Notes under the pieces: model-generated
Database searches by the model: none
The model's input: the letters and a program-made list of their open reading frames with translations, nothing else
Told to the model about the DNA's origin: nothing
Translations under genes and position numbers: made by a program
Source of the DNA: Shimia_B sp038525525
GTDB taxonomy: Bacteria > Pseudomonadota > Alphaproteobacteria > Rhodobacterales > Rhodobacteraceae
DNA length: 64,000 bases
Assembly: GCA_038525525.1 (NCBI GenBank)
Contig: JBCBHO010000003.1
Coordinates: forward strand, 372,001 to 436,000
Direction: 5' to 3'
Shown here: piece by piece, positions 1 to 8,580 of the stretch
Position numbering within the stretch: position 1 is the stretch's first letter
Layout: each line of letters starts with the position of its first letter

Positions 1-905
1 ATCTTGATCTGCAGGTCCACCGTGACGCCGAAGGCATCCGCGACCTGCGCGGCCTCGTGCTCCAGCCAGTCGCTGACGCTGGCCCCGGAATGAAGGTCGT
101 TGAAGCGGATATTGACGATCCCCTTGGCATGGGCGGGGATCACGTTGGTGGCGGTGTTCTCGGTGGTCATGGAGACGATGGCGAGCGTGGAGGGATCGAA
201 GTGATCGGTGCCTTCGTCGAGCGTGTGGGAGGCGTAGGTATTCATGAGCCGGGCGAGGGCGGTGAGCGGATTGACGGCCATGTGCGGGTAGGCGGAATGC
301 CCCTGCTTTCCGGTGACCGTGACCCAGGCGGTCATGGAGCCGCGGCGGCCGATCTTGATGGCGTCGCCCATCTCCTCGGGGTTCGTGGGCTCTCCCACGA
401 GGCAGTGGGTCATGGCCTCGCCGGTCTCGTCCATCCAGTCGAGGAGCGCGGTCGTCCCGTCGAGGGCGTCGCCTTCCTCGTCGCCCGTGATGGCGAGGAT
501 GACCGCGCCGTCGGGCGGAGTGTCGCGGACGAAATCGACCGCCGCGGAGGCGAAGGCCGCCACACCGCTCTTCATGTCGGTGGAGCCGCGGCCGTAGAGG
601 TAACCGTCATGGATCTCCGCGCCGAAAGGGGGATGTGTCCAGGCCGCGGCATCGCCCACGGGGACGACATCGGTATGCCCGTTGAAGCCGAAGGTGCGCG
701 CATGGCCCTTCTCGCCCCAGCGCGCGAAGAGGTTTGACACGCCGCCCCGGTCCACGCGCATGCACAGGAAACCCGCCGTGCCCAGAAGGCTCTGCAGCAC
801 CTCCAGGGCACCGCCTTCCGCGGGCGTGACAGAAGGGCAGCGGACGAGATCGGCTGTGAGCGAAACGGGGTCGTGAGGTATCTCCATGTGCCTTTGATGC
901 GTCAT
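1..905 (-). CDS. dapE: Succinyl-diaminopimelate desuccinylase, 3' end outside window
   Basis: Hydrolyses N-succinyl-LL-2,6-diaminopimelate to LL-DAP and succinate in the lysine and peptidoglycan pathway; a cytoplasmic dinuclear-zinc M20 peptidase-family enzyme. The reverse-strand translation shows the M20 metal-site motifs: GFNGHTDVVPVGD followed by YGRGSTDMKSG, then TGDEEGDALDGT with the catalytic Glu pair. Downstream comes the lid/dimerisation region with GRRGSMTAWV and GKQGHSAYPHMAVNP. The frame is open through base 1, so roughly the last 80 residues are missing. The start is either the ATG ending at 905 or the ATG ending at 887; I chose the longer. dapD lies 3.3 kb away on the same strand, so the pathway pairing supports the call. 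The family assignment is certain; only the start is open. Confidence 0.95.
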   Translation of the reverse strand, partial: MTHQRHMEIPHDPVSLTADLVRCPSVTPAEGGALEVLQSLLGTAGFLCMRVDRGGVSNLFARWGEKGHARTFGFNGHTDVVPVGDAAAWTHPPFGAEIHDGYLYGRGSTDMKSGVAAFASAAVDFVRDTPPDGAVILAITGDEEGDALDGTTALLDWMDETGEAMTHCLVGEPTNPEEMGDAIKIGRRGSMTAWVTVTGKQGHSAYPHMAVNPLTALARLMNTYASHTLDEGTDHFDPSTLAIVSMTTENTATNVIPAHAKGIVNIRFNDLHSGASVSDWLEHEAAQVADAFGVTVDLQIK

Positions 906-1141
906 CGGGCTGTCTCTCACAAGCTATTCGGGCGCGCAGCGCGATTGCAGCTATGCAGACCCCGGATTTTGAGTTATCCCCAAGTCAATCGCGCGCGAAA
1001 AAGCGCGTAAAGACAAATAAATGCCTGAGGCAGGGCAGAGGTCGAGCAGGCCTCATCAGCGGTAGAGAAGCGCACGGTGCGGGGATGGTTCCCCCGTGGG
1101 TTCGTGTGGCCGTCGATCCTGTCCCGGCAATGGGGCAGAGT
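906..1141. other. Divergent intergenic region, dapE / Hint gene
   Basis: About 235 bases between the divergent dapE and Hint-protein genes. It must carry promoters for both. An in-frame ATG at 953 would extend the Hint protein by 63 residues, but the extension is basic, low in hydrophobicity and unlike the usual N-terminus of this family. No confident promoter hexamers or operators could be picked out by eye. Confidence 0.4.
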
Positions 1142-2728
1142 ATGGTTGCAGGCCGCGAGCTAGACTACGATACCGGTGCGACCGCGCGGGAGATGGCCGA
1201 TACCATCTTTGGCGATGGCGTCTCCGTCGTCGGAGCATCCTATACCGGCGACAATCGATCCTCGGCGATCTATTCGCGCGGCGACGAGCTCGCCTCCAAC
1301 GTCACGCCCTCCGACACCGGGATCATCCTGTCGACCGGACGGGCAGACCAATTCACCAACCAGAACGCCAGCCAGTCAAACCTGTCCGGCAGCCGCTCCA
1401 CCAACACCTCCGGCGAGAACAACAACGCCGATTTCAACGCGGTGGCGGGGCGCTCGACATTCGATGCCTCCTATCTCGACGTCTCCTTCACCAGTGTGGG
1501 CGACGTCATGACGATGCAATTCGTCTTCGCCTCCGACGAATATCCGGAATACACGTCCTCGATTTACAACGATGTGCTCGCCGTCTGGATCAACGGCACC
1601 TACGTCCCGATGGCCGTGGGTAACGGAAATACCTCCGTCACCACCATCAACGAGCAGAACACCCAGAACCTCTACCGCGACAACACGGGCGATCAGTTCA
1701 ACACCGAGATGGACGGCTTCACCGTGACGCTCTCGCTCACGATCCCGGTCATCCCCACGACGGATCCCTCCGATCCGCAGGTCAACACGATCCGCATCGG
1801 CATCGCGGACGCCTCCGACAGCGTCTACGACTCCAGCGTCCTCATCGCCGCTGACAGCGTGCAAAGCGTGCTGGTGGCCGACGACGATGAATTCACCCTT
1901 CGTCTCACCGAGACGAAGACCGTGGACGTGCTGGCCAATGACAGCTTCACCGGCTTTGTCGAGGTGACGCATATCAACGGCGTCGAAGTGGAAATCGGCG
2001 ACACCGTGATCCTCGCCACCGGGCAGGAGATCACGCTCAACGACGACTACACCTTCGATGTGAAGGCCACGGGCAGTGTCGAGGAGACCGTCTTCACCTA
2101 CGAGGTGCTGGACGAAGACGGGGTCACGGACGTGGCTTTCGTCACGCTCGACACCATCCCCTGCTTCGTCGCCGGGACGCTGATCCTCACCCCCGAGGGC
2201 GAGCGGCGGATCGAGACCTTGAGCGAGGGCGACCTCGTCATGACCCATGACGGCGGGCCGCAACCGATCCGCTGGATCGGCGCGCGCACGGTGCGCGCGA
2301 AGGGTGCCCTGGCCCCGATCCGCATCGAGGCGGGCGCGCTGGGCGACCATCGGCACTTGCTCGTGTCGCCACAGCACCGCGTGCTCATACGCGACACGCT
2401 CTCCGAGCTGCTCTTCGGCGAGGCCGAGGTCCTCGTTTCTGCCAAGCATCTCGTCAACGATCACTCGATCCGCGCCATGGAAGGGGGCTTTGTGACCTAC
2501 GTCCACATGCTCTTTGACCGCCATGAGGTGGTCTTTTCGGAGGGGCTCGCCACGGAAAGCTTCCTGCCCGGTCCGCAAACGACAGAGTGCTTCGAGGCCG
2601 AGATCCTCGAGGAGATTTGCGCCATCTTCCCGGAGCTCGACCCCGAGACCGGGCAGGGCTACAGCCTCGCGGCGCGGCGCACCCTCAAGGCCCATGAGGC
2701 GCGGGTCCTGATGGGGAGCGCAGCATGA
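1142..2728 (+). CDS. Choice-of-anchor L domain protein with C-terminal Hint domain
   Basis: Predicted surface or secreted protein. From the ATG at 1142 the first ~250 residues form a choice-of-anchor L type domain (AREMADTIFGDGVSVV, ASYTGDN, DTGIILSTG, FVFASDEYPEY). A short Ig/cadherin-like stretch follows (VDVLANDSFTGFVEV). The C-terminal ~190 residues are a Hedgehog/intein-type Hint domain: it begins at CFVAGTLILTPEG (Cys about residue 341) and contains the conserved SPQHRVL motif. Hint domains can self-cleave through the Cys; here there is no C-extein, so cleavage would release the anchor-L part. I chose 1142 over the ATG at 953 because GGGGCAGAG precedes it and homologous N-termini begin near this point. 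There is no classical signal peptide. The stop overlaps the next Hint gene by four bases (ATGA). Confidence 0.8.
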   Translation: MVAGRELDYDTGATAREMADTIFGDGVSVVGASYTGDNRSSAIYSRGDELASNVTPSDTGIILSTGRADQFTNQNASQSNLSGSRSTNTSGENNNADFNAVAGRSTFDASYLDVSFTSVGDVMTMQFVFASDEYPEYTSSIYNDVLAVWINGTYVPMAVGNGNTSVTTINEQNTQNLYRDNTGDQFNTEMDGFTVTLSLTIPVIPTTDPSDPQVNTIRIGIADASDSVYDSSVLIAADSVQSVLVADDDEFTLRLTETKTVDVLANDSFTGFVEVTHINGVEVEIGDTVILATGQEITLNDDYTFDVKATGSVEETVFTYEVLDEDGVTDVAFVTLDTIPCFVAGTLILTPEGERRIETLSEGDLVMTHDGGPQPIRWIGARTVRAKGALAPIRIEAGALGDHRHLLVSPQHRVLIRDTLSELLFGEAEVLVSAKHLVNDHSIRAMEGGFVTYVHMLFDRHEVVFSEGLATESFLPGPQTTECFEAEILEEICAIFPELDPETGQGYSLAARRTLKAHEARVLMGSAA

Positions 2729-3813
2729 CCTGGATCGGCCTCGCAGACCCGCAGGGCGCGGAGTTCGATCTCGCGGGTCTCGGCAATCGCGCGCGGGTCC
2801 CACAGGCGCCCGGCGGCGACCGCGCCGCGGCGCTCGCGTGCCGCGGAACCATCCTCTTCGAGGCCGACGTCGCGCAGTTCACTGTGCCACGCCCGCTCAT
2901 CGGCCACGGGATCGGTGCGAGCTTCATGCTCAAAGTGGATTTCGGCACCGAGGACAAGCTCGATTTCACCATGACCGTGGGCGATGGCATCTGGCAGCAC
3001 CGGCTGCCGCTGAAGATCACCAACGACCTGCAGGTCGTGCGGGTGAGCTACGCCTGGGACACCGAGACGCGCGCGGGCGTGCTGAGCGTCTATCAGCCGC
3101 GCTCCCGCCATCTCGCGCAGTGTCTCGTGCCGGAGCCGCGGCCTGTCCCCTGGGCGGTGCTGCGGAGCCTGATCCACGACGCGCCGGACATGTGCCGGTC
3201 GAACGAGATGAGCTTTGTCGCGCTCTCGCGCGCATTCGAGCCCGCCGGTCCCATGCCGGGGCTCGATGGCAACGTGGAGGTGGCCACACCCGAGGGCATG
3301 AGGCGCATCCGCGACATCGGCGCTGAGGACCGGGTCATGTCTGTCGACGGGCGCCCGCTCCGCGTGATCCGGCGCGTCTGTCGCCAGCTTCCGGCGCGTG
3401 GCAGCTTTGCCCCCTTCCGCCTGCGCGCGCCCTATCTCGGGCTCGAGCGGGACATGACCCTTTCCGGGGAGACGCTCGTGCGGCTCGACGGGCCCGATGT
3501 GGAATACCTCCTCGGCGTCGAGGCCGTGCTCGCGCAGACCAACCAGCTGGGCGAGAGCCGGGCGGCCAGCGTGCATCCGCGGGCGACGCTCGCGAGCTAT
3601 CACCAGCTTGTCCTTGAGGAGGCCGACATCTTCGACACGAGCGTCGGGGTCGCCTCGCTTGACCTGACGATGGCGGATCGTGACGGGCTCGGCGCGGCGA
3701 CGACGCTCTGGGCCGATCTCGCCCGCCGCGCGCCCGTGGGACCGGCCCGCACGGAGACCCCGCTCGCGCGGCCCTACGAGATCGTGACGCTCAACGACAC
3801 CCGCGCCGCCTAG
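2725..3813 (+). CDS. Degenerate Hint-domain protein
   Basis: A 362-residue protein translationally coupled to the preceding Hint protein by an ATGA overlap. Residues ~1-170 look like a beta-sandwich (repeated short hydrophobic strands around GASFMLKVDFGTED); I cannot name the family. Residues ~185-330 follow the Hint layout: VEVATPEGMRRIRDI matches the TPEGERRIETL stretch of its neighbour, and GVEAVLAQTNQLGE plus ATLASYHQLVLEEADIF follow the later Hint strands. The nucleophilic Cys at the Hint start is absent (PGLDGN instead of PCFVAG), and SPQHRVL is replaced by SGETLVRL, so self-cleavage is unlikely. No signal peptide or membrane segment is seen. It probably works with, or derives from, the upstream gene. 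Confidence 0.65.
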   Translation: MTWIGLADPQGAEFDLAGLGNRARVPQAPGGDRAAALACRGTILFEADVAQFTVPRPLIGHGIGASFMLKVDFGTEDKLDFTMTVGDGIWQHRLPLKITNDLQVVRVSYAWDTETRAGVLSVYQPRSRHLAQCLVPEPRPVPWAVLRSLIHDAPDMCRSNEMSFVALSRAFEPAGPMPGLDGNVEVATPEGMRRIRDIGAEDRVMSVDGRPLRVIRRVCRQLPARGSFAPFRLRAPYLGLERDMTLSGETLVRLDGPDVEYLLGVEAVLAQTNQLGESRAASVHPRATLASYHQLVLEEADIFDTSVGVASLDLTMADRDGLGAATTLWADLARRAPVGPARTETPLARPYEIVTLNDTRAA

Positions 3814-3814
3814 G

Positions 3815-4156
3815 CTAGGACTTGTCTTCGAAGAAGGGCGTGACCTGCGCCACGATCACGGCGTTCTCGGCAAGCGCCCTGTCCATGAGCGCGCGTTCGT
3901 CCTCGGCGATGTCGTGGCCCTCGGCGAGGCGCTCCTCCAGAGTTCCGTAGCCCGACACGTCGAGCGGAGCCATGTCGGCCTGTTTGAGGATCGCCACCGT
4001 CTCCCGCACCGCTTCCGCCTCGTCCACGCCGGAGGCATAGACCATGAGCGCGGCCCCGGTCGCGCCCTCGGGCAGGCCGTCCCCGACCTTGCGGCCCACC
4101 TCCACGAGGAGGGTGAAGACGTGGTGCGGTTTCTTGGGTTTGTCGGGCTTGGCCAT
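3815..4156 (-). CDS. Conserved hypothetical protein, 113 aa
   Basis: Small soluble protein without a recognisable domain, signal peptide or membrane segment. It starts with a basic leader (MAKPDKPKKPHHV), then FTLLVEVGRKVGDGLPEGATGAALMVY, and the second half is acidic and helical (DEAEAVRETVAILKQADM, TLEERLAEGHDIAEDERALM). Composition and codon use look like a genuine Rhodobacteraceae gene. It lies downstream of dapD on the same strand with 72 bases between, but a possible hairpin separates them. No function is assigned. Confidence 0.7.
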   Translation of the reverse strand: MAKPDKPKKPHHVFTLLVEVGRKVGDGLPEGATGAALMVYASGVDEAEAVRETVAILKQADMAPLDVSGYGTLEERLAEGHDIAEDERALMDRALAENAVIVAQVTPFFEDKS

Positions 4157-4200
4157 GGCGTCTCTTGCGAGTATGTGACGGGGGGGCGCCGCGTCTCGGA

Positions 4201-4219
4201 CATGCCCCCGGGGGGTATG
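4201..4219 (-). terminator. Palindrome just after dapD, terminator-like
   Basis: An inverted repeat, CATGCCCCC next to GGGGGGTATG, sits 10-28 bases past the dapD stop. It forms a GC-rich hairpin with almost no loop and lacks a good U-tract. It may be an attenuator or a partial terminator between dapD and the downstream small gene. The call is by inspection only. Confidence 0.3.
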
Positions 4220-4228
4220 TAACGTGCG

Positions 4229-5056
4229 TCAGTCGCGCAGGAGTTCGTTGATCCCGGTCTTGGAGCGGGTCTTTTCGTCCACGCGCTTCACGATCACGGC
4301 ACAGTAGAGCGAGATGTTGTTCTTCGAAGGCATGGAGCCCGCGACGACCACCGAGTAGGGCGGCACCTCGCCATAGGTCACCTCGCCGGTTTCCCGGTCC
4401 ACGATCTTGGTGGACTTGCCGATGAACACACCCATGCCGAGGACCGAGCCCTCGCGCACGATGCAGCCCTCGACCACTTCCGAGCGCGCGCCGATGAAGC
4501 AGTTGTCCTCGATGATGGTAGGGCCTGCCTGCATGGGCTCGAGCACGCCGCCGATCCCCACGCCGCCCGAGAGATGCACGTTCTTGCCGATCTGCGCGCA
4601 GGAGCCCACCGTGGCCCAGGTATCGACCATCGTGCCGCTGTCGACATAGGCGCCGAGGTTCACGAAGGAGGGCATGAGGACGACCCCCGGCGCGATGAAG
4701 GCGCTCTTGCGGACCACGCAATTCGGGACCGCGCGGAAGCCGGCCTCGCGCCAGCGGTTCTCACCCCAGTCCTTCCACTTCGAGTCGACCTTGTCCCACC
4801 AGCCGCCGCCCTGCGCGGAGCCGGGCTGCATTTCCATGTCCTTGAGGCGGAAGCCGAGCAGCACGGCCTTCTTGGCCCATTGGTTCACGTGCCAGTCGCC
4901 GCTCTCCTGTCGTTCGGCTACCCGGAGCGTGCCGCCGTCGAGCGCCTCGAGCGTGGCCTCGATGGCTTCCCGGGTCTCGCCGCCGGTGCTGGGCGAGATG
5001 GCATCGCGGGCCTCCCAGGCGGCCTCGATCGCGGTTTCCAGCTCTTTATGCGACAT
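4229..5056 (-). CDS. dapD: 2,3,4,5-tetrahydropyridine-2,6-dicarboxylate N-succinyltransferase
   Basis: Succinyl-CoA-dependent acylation of tetrahydrodipicolinate in the succinylase branch of lysine/DAP synthesis; a cytoplasmic trimer. The 275-residue length is standard. The N-terminal ~100 residues are helical. Residues ~100-240 are a left-handed beta-helix built of hexapeptide repeats (AQIGKNVHLSGGVGIGGV, IIEDNCFIGARSEVVEG, CIVREGSVLGMGVFIGKS). The C-terminus ends GINELLRD. The start ATG ends at 5056. The substrate of DapE is made downstream of this step, and dapE lies upstream in the window on the same strand, separated by the Hint genes. The assignment is secure. Confidence 0.97.
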   Translation of the reverse strand: MSHKELETAIEAAWEARDAISPSTGGETREAIEATLEALDGGTLRVAERQESGDWHVNQWAKKAVLLGFRLKDMEMQPGSAQGGGWWDKVDSKWKDWGENRWREAGFRAVPNCVVRKSAFIAPGVVLMPSFVNLGAYVDSGTMVDTWATVGSCAQIGKNVHLSGGVGIGGVLEPMQAGPTIIEDNCFIGARSEVVEGCIVREGSVLGMGVFIGKSTKIVDRETGEVTYGEVPPYSVVVAGSMPSKNNISLYCAVIVKRVDEKTRSKTGINELLRD

Positions 5057-5151
5057 CTGTCTCTCCGTTTGCCCCGTCTGTGCAGCGCGGTCACCATGCG
5101 GCGCGCCGTTCGCGCGTCCTTATCGTTTGCGCGCGGGGAGGGGAAGCAGGC

Positions 5152-5910
5152 TCAGCTCTCCGGACGGCCCCCGGATCGGGCTGGCGCTTGAACGGAGGCT
5201 TCGGCGCTGGTGTCCTCCGGCAGGCCCAAGTTGAAGCGCGCCTCGATCTCGGCGTTGAAGTCAGCGAGGGGCTGCGCGGTGTCGAAGGGTGTCTCGGGGA
5301 TCTCGATGTCGATCAGGACGTGGCGGCGGCCCGTCTTGCGACCGATGAATGTCCAGAAGCGATCGCGCTTGATCTCCTCGTGGGGGCTCAGGCCCCGGAT
5401 CCGGATGAGCGCCACCGGCAGGCCGTCGAGCGCCTTGATCGTCTCGTAGGCGCCGCTGAAATGGGGCGCGATGACCTCCCGCCGCTGCTTCTTGATCATG
5501 CCCGCCGGGTAGAGAAGGACCATGTTTCCGTTCTCGATGATGCGGCGCATGGTGTGCAGCGCCTTTTCCTTTTGCGCCTTGCGCCGCTCGGGCGTCCACG
5601 TCTTGGGAGAGGACATGGGTACCGAGCCCGCGATCATGAGCGGAAACCATTGCAGCGGGTTGTAGTACTCGGTGTAGAGCACGGCGGGGCGTACACGGCG
5701 CGTGGTATAGAGCAGCGCGCAGATCATGGGCCCGTCATGGCGCGAGCCGTGAGAGCACAGAATGAGCCCCCCGGGCAGATCCTGCAGCGCGGCCTTGTCG
5801 GCGCAGCTGATGTTGAAGAAAAGCCCGTAATAGCTCCGGAGCAGCACGAAGAAGAGATGGCGTGTCCACCGCCCGAGGGTGGCATCCGCGGCGCGGCGCA
5901 AGGATTTCAT
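5152..5910 (-). CDS. PlsC-like 1-acyl-glycerol-3-phosphate acyltransferase family protein
   Basis: Predicted membrane-associated acyltransferase of 252 residues. It contains the catalytic HX4D motif (SHGSRHDGPM, about residue 53). YNPLQWFPLMIAG and the LLYPAGMIKK segment occupy the places of later acyltransferase motifs, though the second is a weak match to the usual EGTR. The N-terminus has a basic stretch followed by hydrophobic HLFFVLLRSYYGLFF, consistent with membrane anchoring. I chose the ATG ending at 5910 because GGGAG precedes it; a longer frame to 6081 would run across the divergent gene's leader. It reads divergently from the LOG-family gene. The exact substrate is unknown: lysophospholipid or ornithine-lipid acylation are both possible. 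Confidence 0.75.
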   Translation of the reverse strand: MKSLRRAADATLGRWTRHLFFVLLRSYYGLFFNISCADKAALQDLPGGLILCSHGSRHDGPMICALLYTTRRVRPAVLYTEYYNPLQWFPLMIAGSVPMSSPKTWTPERRKAQKEKALHTMRRIIENGNMVLLYPAGMIKKQRREVIAPHFSGAYETIKALDGLPVALIRIRGLSPHEEIKRDRFWTFIGRKTGRRHVLIDIEIPETPFDTAQPLADFNAEIEARFNLGLPEDTSAEASVQAPARSGGRPES

Positions 5911-6039
5911 GGGCTGCTCTCCCTCATCAGGGTTTTGATAGCAGCTTCGGGGCCTTGGCCCACGATTTTCTGCGGGGCGATCAAGGCTTTCCGCCGGGCG
6001 CAGGCCGTGCAACTCTCCGCCCAAACGCGGGAGGAAGCG

Positions 6040-6855
6040 ATGAACCAGTACCAGCGGCGGCACGTGATGCGGTCCTCCCACGAGGACATCGAGACGACCA
6101 AAGGCACGCCTGACACGCCGCAGACCCGCGCGCCGGCCTACGCCCTCGCCTTCGCGGACCCGGACTTTCTGTGCCGCGAGGAATTACGCCCCGTGCGGCT
6201 CCAGCTCGAGCTCCTGAAGCCCGAGATGTTGCTCGAGGAGGAGGGCGTGGACTCCACCATCGTGCTCTTCGGCGGGGCCCGCATCCCGGAGCCCGAGAAG
6301 CGCGACAGCGCCCGCACAGAGACACTCGCCGAGCTCTCACGCTTCTACGAAGAAGCGCGCCGCTTTTCCCGGCTCATGACGGAGAAGTCGCTCGAGGCAG
6401 GAGGGCGCGAGGGCATCATCATCACGGGCGGCGGGCCGGGTGTCATGGAGGCGGGCAATCGCGGCGCTGAGGAGGCGGGCGGCCGCTCCATCGGGCTCAA
6501 TATCGTGCTGCCCCACGAGCAGGCGCCAAATACCTTTGTCACGCCTGAGCTTTGCTTCAATTTCCACTACTTCGCGATCCGCAAGATGCACTTCCTGCTG
6601 CGCGCGCAGGCGATCTGCGTGTTTCCGGGCGGGTTCGGGACGCTCGATGAACTCTTCGAGGCGCTCACGCTCATCCAGACGAAGCGGATGGACCCGGTGC
6701 CCGTGCTGCTCTTTGGAAAGTCATTCTGGGAGAGCATCGTGAACTGGGAGGCGCTGGCCGAGGCCGGGACGATTGGCGCCGACGACCTCGCACTCTTCCA
6801 ATTCGTGGAAACGGCGGAGGAGGCCGCCGAGGCCCTCGCTCACTGGCAGGGCTAG
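6040..6855 (+). CDS. LOG family (TIGR00730) nucleotide-processing protein
   Basis: Rossmann-fold protein of the LONELY GUY/lysine-decarboxylase-like family, which hydrolyses nucleoside 5'-monophosphates to base and ribose-5-phosphate. The diagnostic motifs are present: GGARIPEP, IITGGGPGVMEAGNRGA, and FPGGFGTLDELFEAL with the catalytic Glu. At 271 residues it is the longer variant, with an N-terminal extension of ~60 residues before the Rossmann core. The start at 6040 follows GGGAGG at good spacing; the open frame runs back to 5080, but that portion is antisense to the acyltransferase. It overlaps the convergent CAP gene by four bases. Whether the substrate is AMP, a cytokinin nucleotide or pyrimidine nucleotides cannot be told from sequence. 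Confidence 0.85.
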   Translation: MNQYQRRHVMRSSHEDIETTKGTPDTPQTRAPAYALAFADPDFLCREELRPVRLQLELLKPEMLLEEEGVDSTIVLFGGARIPEPEKRDSARTETLAELSRFYEEARRFSRLMTEKSLEAGGREGIIITGGGPGVMEAGNRGAEEAGGRSIGLNIVLPHEQAPNTFVTPELCFNFHYFAIRKMHFLLRAQAICVFPGGFGTLDELFEALTLIQTKRMDPVPVLLFGKSFWESIVNWEALAEAGTIGADDLALFQFVETAEEAAEALAHWQG

Positions 6856-7304
6856 CGCGCGGCGCCGAGCACCATCACCCAGAGTGTCCCGTCCGGGCTG
6901 GGCACCGAGGCGACCCCGATCTCCCGCGCGGCAGGGTCGAGGAGGTTGTCGTTGTGGCCGCTCGAGCTGCGCCAACTCGAGAGCACGCTGGCCGCGCTGG
7001 GCTGACCCTTGGCGATGTTCTCGGCGATGAAGCCCCATGCATAGCCCGCAGTGCGGGCGCGGTCCCCAACACTGCTTCCGTCGCTGCCCTGGTGCGAGAA
7101 TCGGCCCGATGCCGCCAGATCGCAGGCGTGGATCGTCGCCGCACGGGCAAGCTCCGCATCGCCTGCGAGTGGCGCGCGGCCCAGGGAGGCGCGGTAGGCA
7201 TTGGTGAGCGAGATCACGCGGAGGCCGGCTTCGCCGTCGGGCACGCAGGCCCAGGCTGGCCCCGCCACGAGGATCGCCGCGAGGAGGCTAAGCCTGCGCT
7301 GCAC
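6852..7304 (-). CDS. Secreted CAP-domain (SCP/PR-1-like) protein
   Basis: A 150-residue exported protein. From the GTG ending at 7304 it has a short signal peptide (RRLSLLAAILVAGPAWA then CVPDGEAG). A compact CAP domain follows: ISLTNAYRASLG, RAATIHACDLAASGRFSHQGSDG, GFIAENIAKG and SSGHNDNLLDPAAREIGVA. The CAP His and Glu residues are kept in FSHQG, AEN and SGHN. The open frame extends to 7418, but that part lies inside rlmN; the GTG start gives a 17-base overlap with rlmN and a proper signal peptide. Role unknown; bacterial CAP proteins are extracytoplasmic. A second CAP domain occurs at 58260-60086 fused to RTX repeats. Confidence 0.8.
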   Translation of the reverse strand: MQRRLSLLAAILVAGPAWACVPDGEAGLRVISLTNAYRASLGRAPLAGDAELARAATIHACDLAASGRFSHQGSDGSSVGDRARTAGYAWGFIAENIAKGQPSAASVLSSWRSSSGHNDNLLDPAAREIGVASVPSPDGTLWVMVLGAAR

Positions 7305-8475
7305 CGGTCTCTGCCGCGATCTCGCGGCGGCTCTTGCGCGCGCGCTCGGTCGCCGATTTGAGCTGACCGCAGGCGGCCATGATGTCCTCGCCGCGTGGGG
7401 TGCGGATGGGTGAGGCATAGCCCGCTTTGTAAATGATGTCCGCGAAGGCCTCGATCCGGGACCAGTCGGAGCGCTCGTAAGGCGAACCGGGCCAGGGATT
7501 GAACGGGATGAGATTCACCTTGGCGGGGATGCCCTTGATGAGCTTGACGAGGCGGTGGGCATCGGCGTCGCTGTCGTTGACGTCTTTCAGCATCACGTAT
7601 TCGAAAGTAATCCGCTCTGAGTTGGAGAGGCGCGGATAGTCTTTCAGTGCGCCGAGAAGCGCCTCGATGTTCCACTTCCTGTTGATCGGCACGAGCACGT
7701 CACGGACCTCGTCGGTCGTGGCGTGGAAGGACACGGCGAGCTGGCAGCCGATCTCTTCGGCGGTCTTGGCGATCTCGGGCACGACCCCGGACGTCGAGAG
7801 CGTGATCCGGCGGCGGCTCAGGCTGATGCCCTCGGGGTCCATCGCGATCTTCATCGCGTTGCGCACTTCGTTGAAATTGTAGAGCGGCTCACCCATCCCC
7901 ATCAGCACGATGTTGGAGAGGAGCCGGGTCTCGTCCTTGGGCGCGCCGGGTATCGGCCATTCGCCGAGATCGTCGCGCGCCACCATGACCTGCCCCACGA
8001 TCTCACCCGCCGTGAGGTTGCGGACGAGCTTTTGCGTGCCGGTGTGGCAGAAGGTGCAGGTGAGCGTGCAGCCCACCTGGGAAGAGATACAGAGCGTGCC
8101 GCGGTCGGCCTCGGGGATGTAGACCACCTCCACCTCGTGGCCCCCGGCGATGCGCACGAGATACTTGCGCGTGCCATCCTCGGAGACCTGGCGGGACACG
8201 ACCTCCGGCACCTCGATCACGAAATGCTCGGAGAGCTCGGCGCGGTAGGCCTTGGCGAGGTTCGTCATCTCGGCAAAGTCGCGGCGACCCCATTGGTAGA
8301 CCCACTGCCAGATCTGCCCGGTGCGCATCTTGGCCTGCTTCTCAGGCGTGCCTACGGCGATGAGCGCGTCGCGCAGCTCGGCGCGCGTGAGGCCCACGAT
8401 GTTTGCCCGCGCGCCCTCGGGCCGCTTGCGGGGAACGGTCAGATAGTCCTGCGCGATGGGGGCGGGCTGGGTCAC
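7288..8475 (-). CDS. rlmN: 23S rRNA (adenine2503-C2)/tRNA A37 methyltransferase
   Basis: Radical-SAM methyltransferase that methylates C2 of A2503 in 23S rRNA and A37 of some tRNAs. The 4Fe-4S motif CTLTCTFC is at residues 136-143 (Cys136, Cys140, Cys143). The family's SAM-binding GMGEPLYNFNEV and the C-terminal catalytic Cys in DIMAACGQL are present. Length is 395 residues, typical. The ATG ends at 8475. The downstream CAP gene overlaps its 3' end, suggesting co-transcription. The assignment is secure. Confidence 0.96.
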   Translation of the reverse strand: MTQPAPIAQDYLTVPRKRPEGARANIVGLTRAELRDALIAVGTPEKQAKMRTGQIWQWVYQWGRRDFAEMTNLAKAYRAELSEHFVIEVPEVVSRQVSEDGTRKYLVRIAGGHEVEVVYIPEADRGTLCISSQVGCTLTCTFCHTGTQKLVRNLTAGEIVGQVMVARDDLGEWPIPGAPKDETRLLSNIVLMGMGEPLYNFNEVRNAMKIAMDPEGISLSRRRITLSTSGVVPEIAKTAEEIGCQLAVSFHATTDEVRDVLVPINRKWNIEALLGALKDYPRLSNSERITFEYVMLKDVNDSDADAHRLVKLIKGIPAKVNLIPFNPWPGSPYERSDWSRIEAFADIIYKAGYASPIRTPRGEDIMAACGQLKSATERARKSRREIAAETGAAQA

Positions 8476-8531
8476 GGGCTTTGGCTTTCAGCTGGTTGCG
8501 GCACGCATATAGCCTCGCCCCGCCCGCTTGG

Positions 8532-8552
8532 AAAGGCGCGGGGGCCCGCGCC
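8532..8552 (-). terminator. Rho-independent terminator, IalB-family gene
   Basis: On the minus strand an 8-base GC stem (GGCGCGGG / CCCGCGCC, effectively 7 bp with a 4-base loop) is followed by TTT, 29-49 bases past the stop of the IalB gene and before rlmN starts. The short U-tract makes it moderate rather than strong. Confidence 0.5.
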
Positions 8553-8580
8553 GCTCCATGCACCGGTGCGTTCCGACCGG

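Noticed and set aside
974..982. TTATCCCCA resembling a DnaA box
   Set aside because: One isolated near-match with a mismatch to TTATCCACA and no cluster or AT-rich unwinding region, so no evidence for an origin.
2162..2728. Intein within the first Hint protein
   Set aside because: The Hint domain is C-terminal with no downstream extein and no homing endonuclease block, so it is a stand-alone Hint, not a splicing intein.
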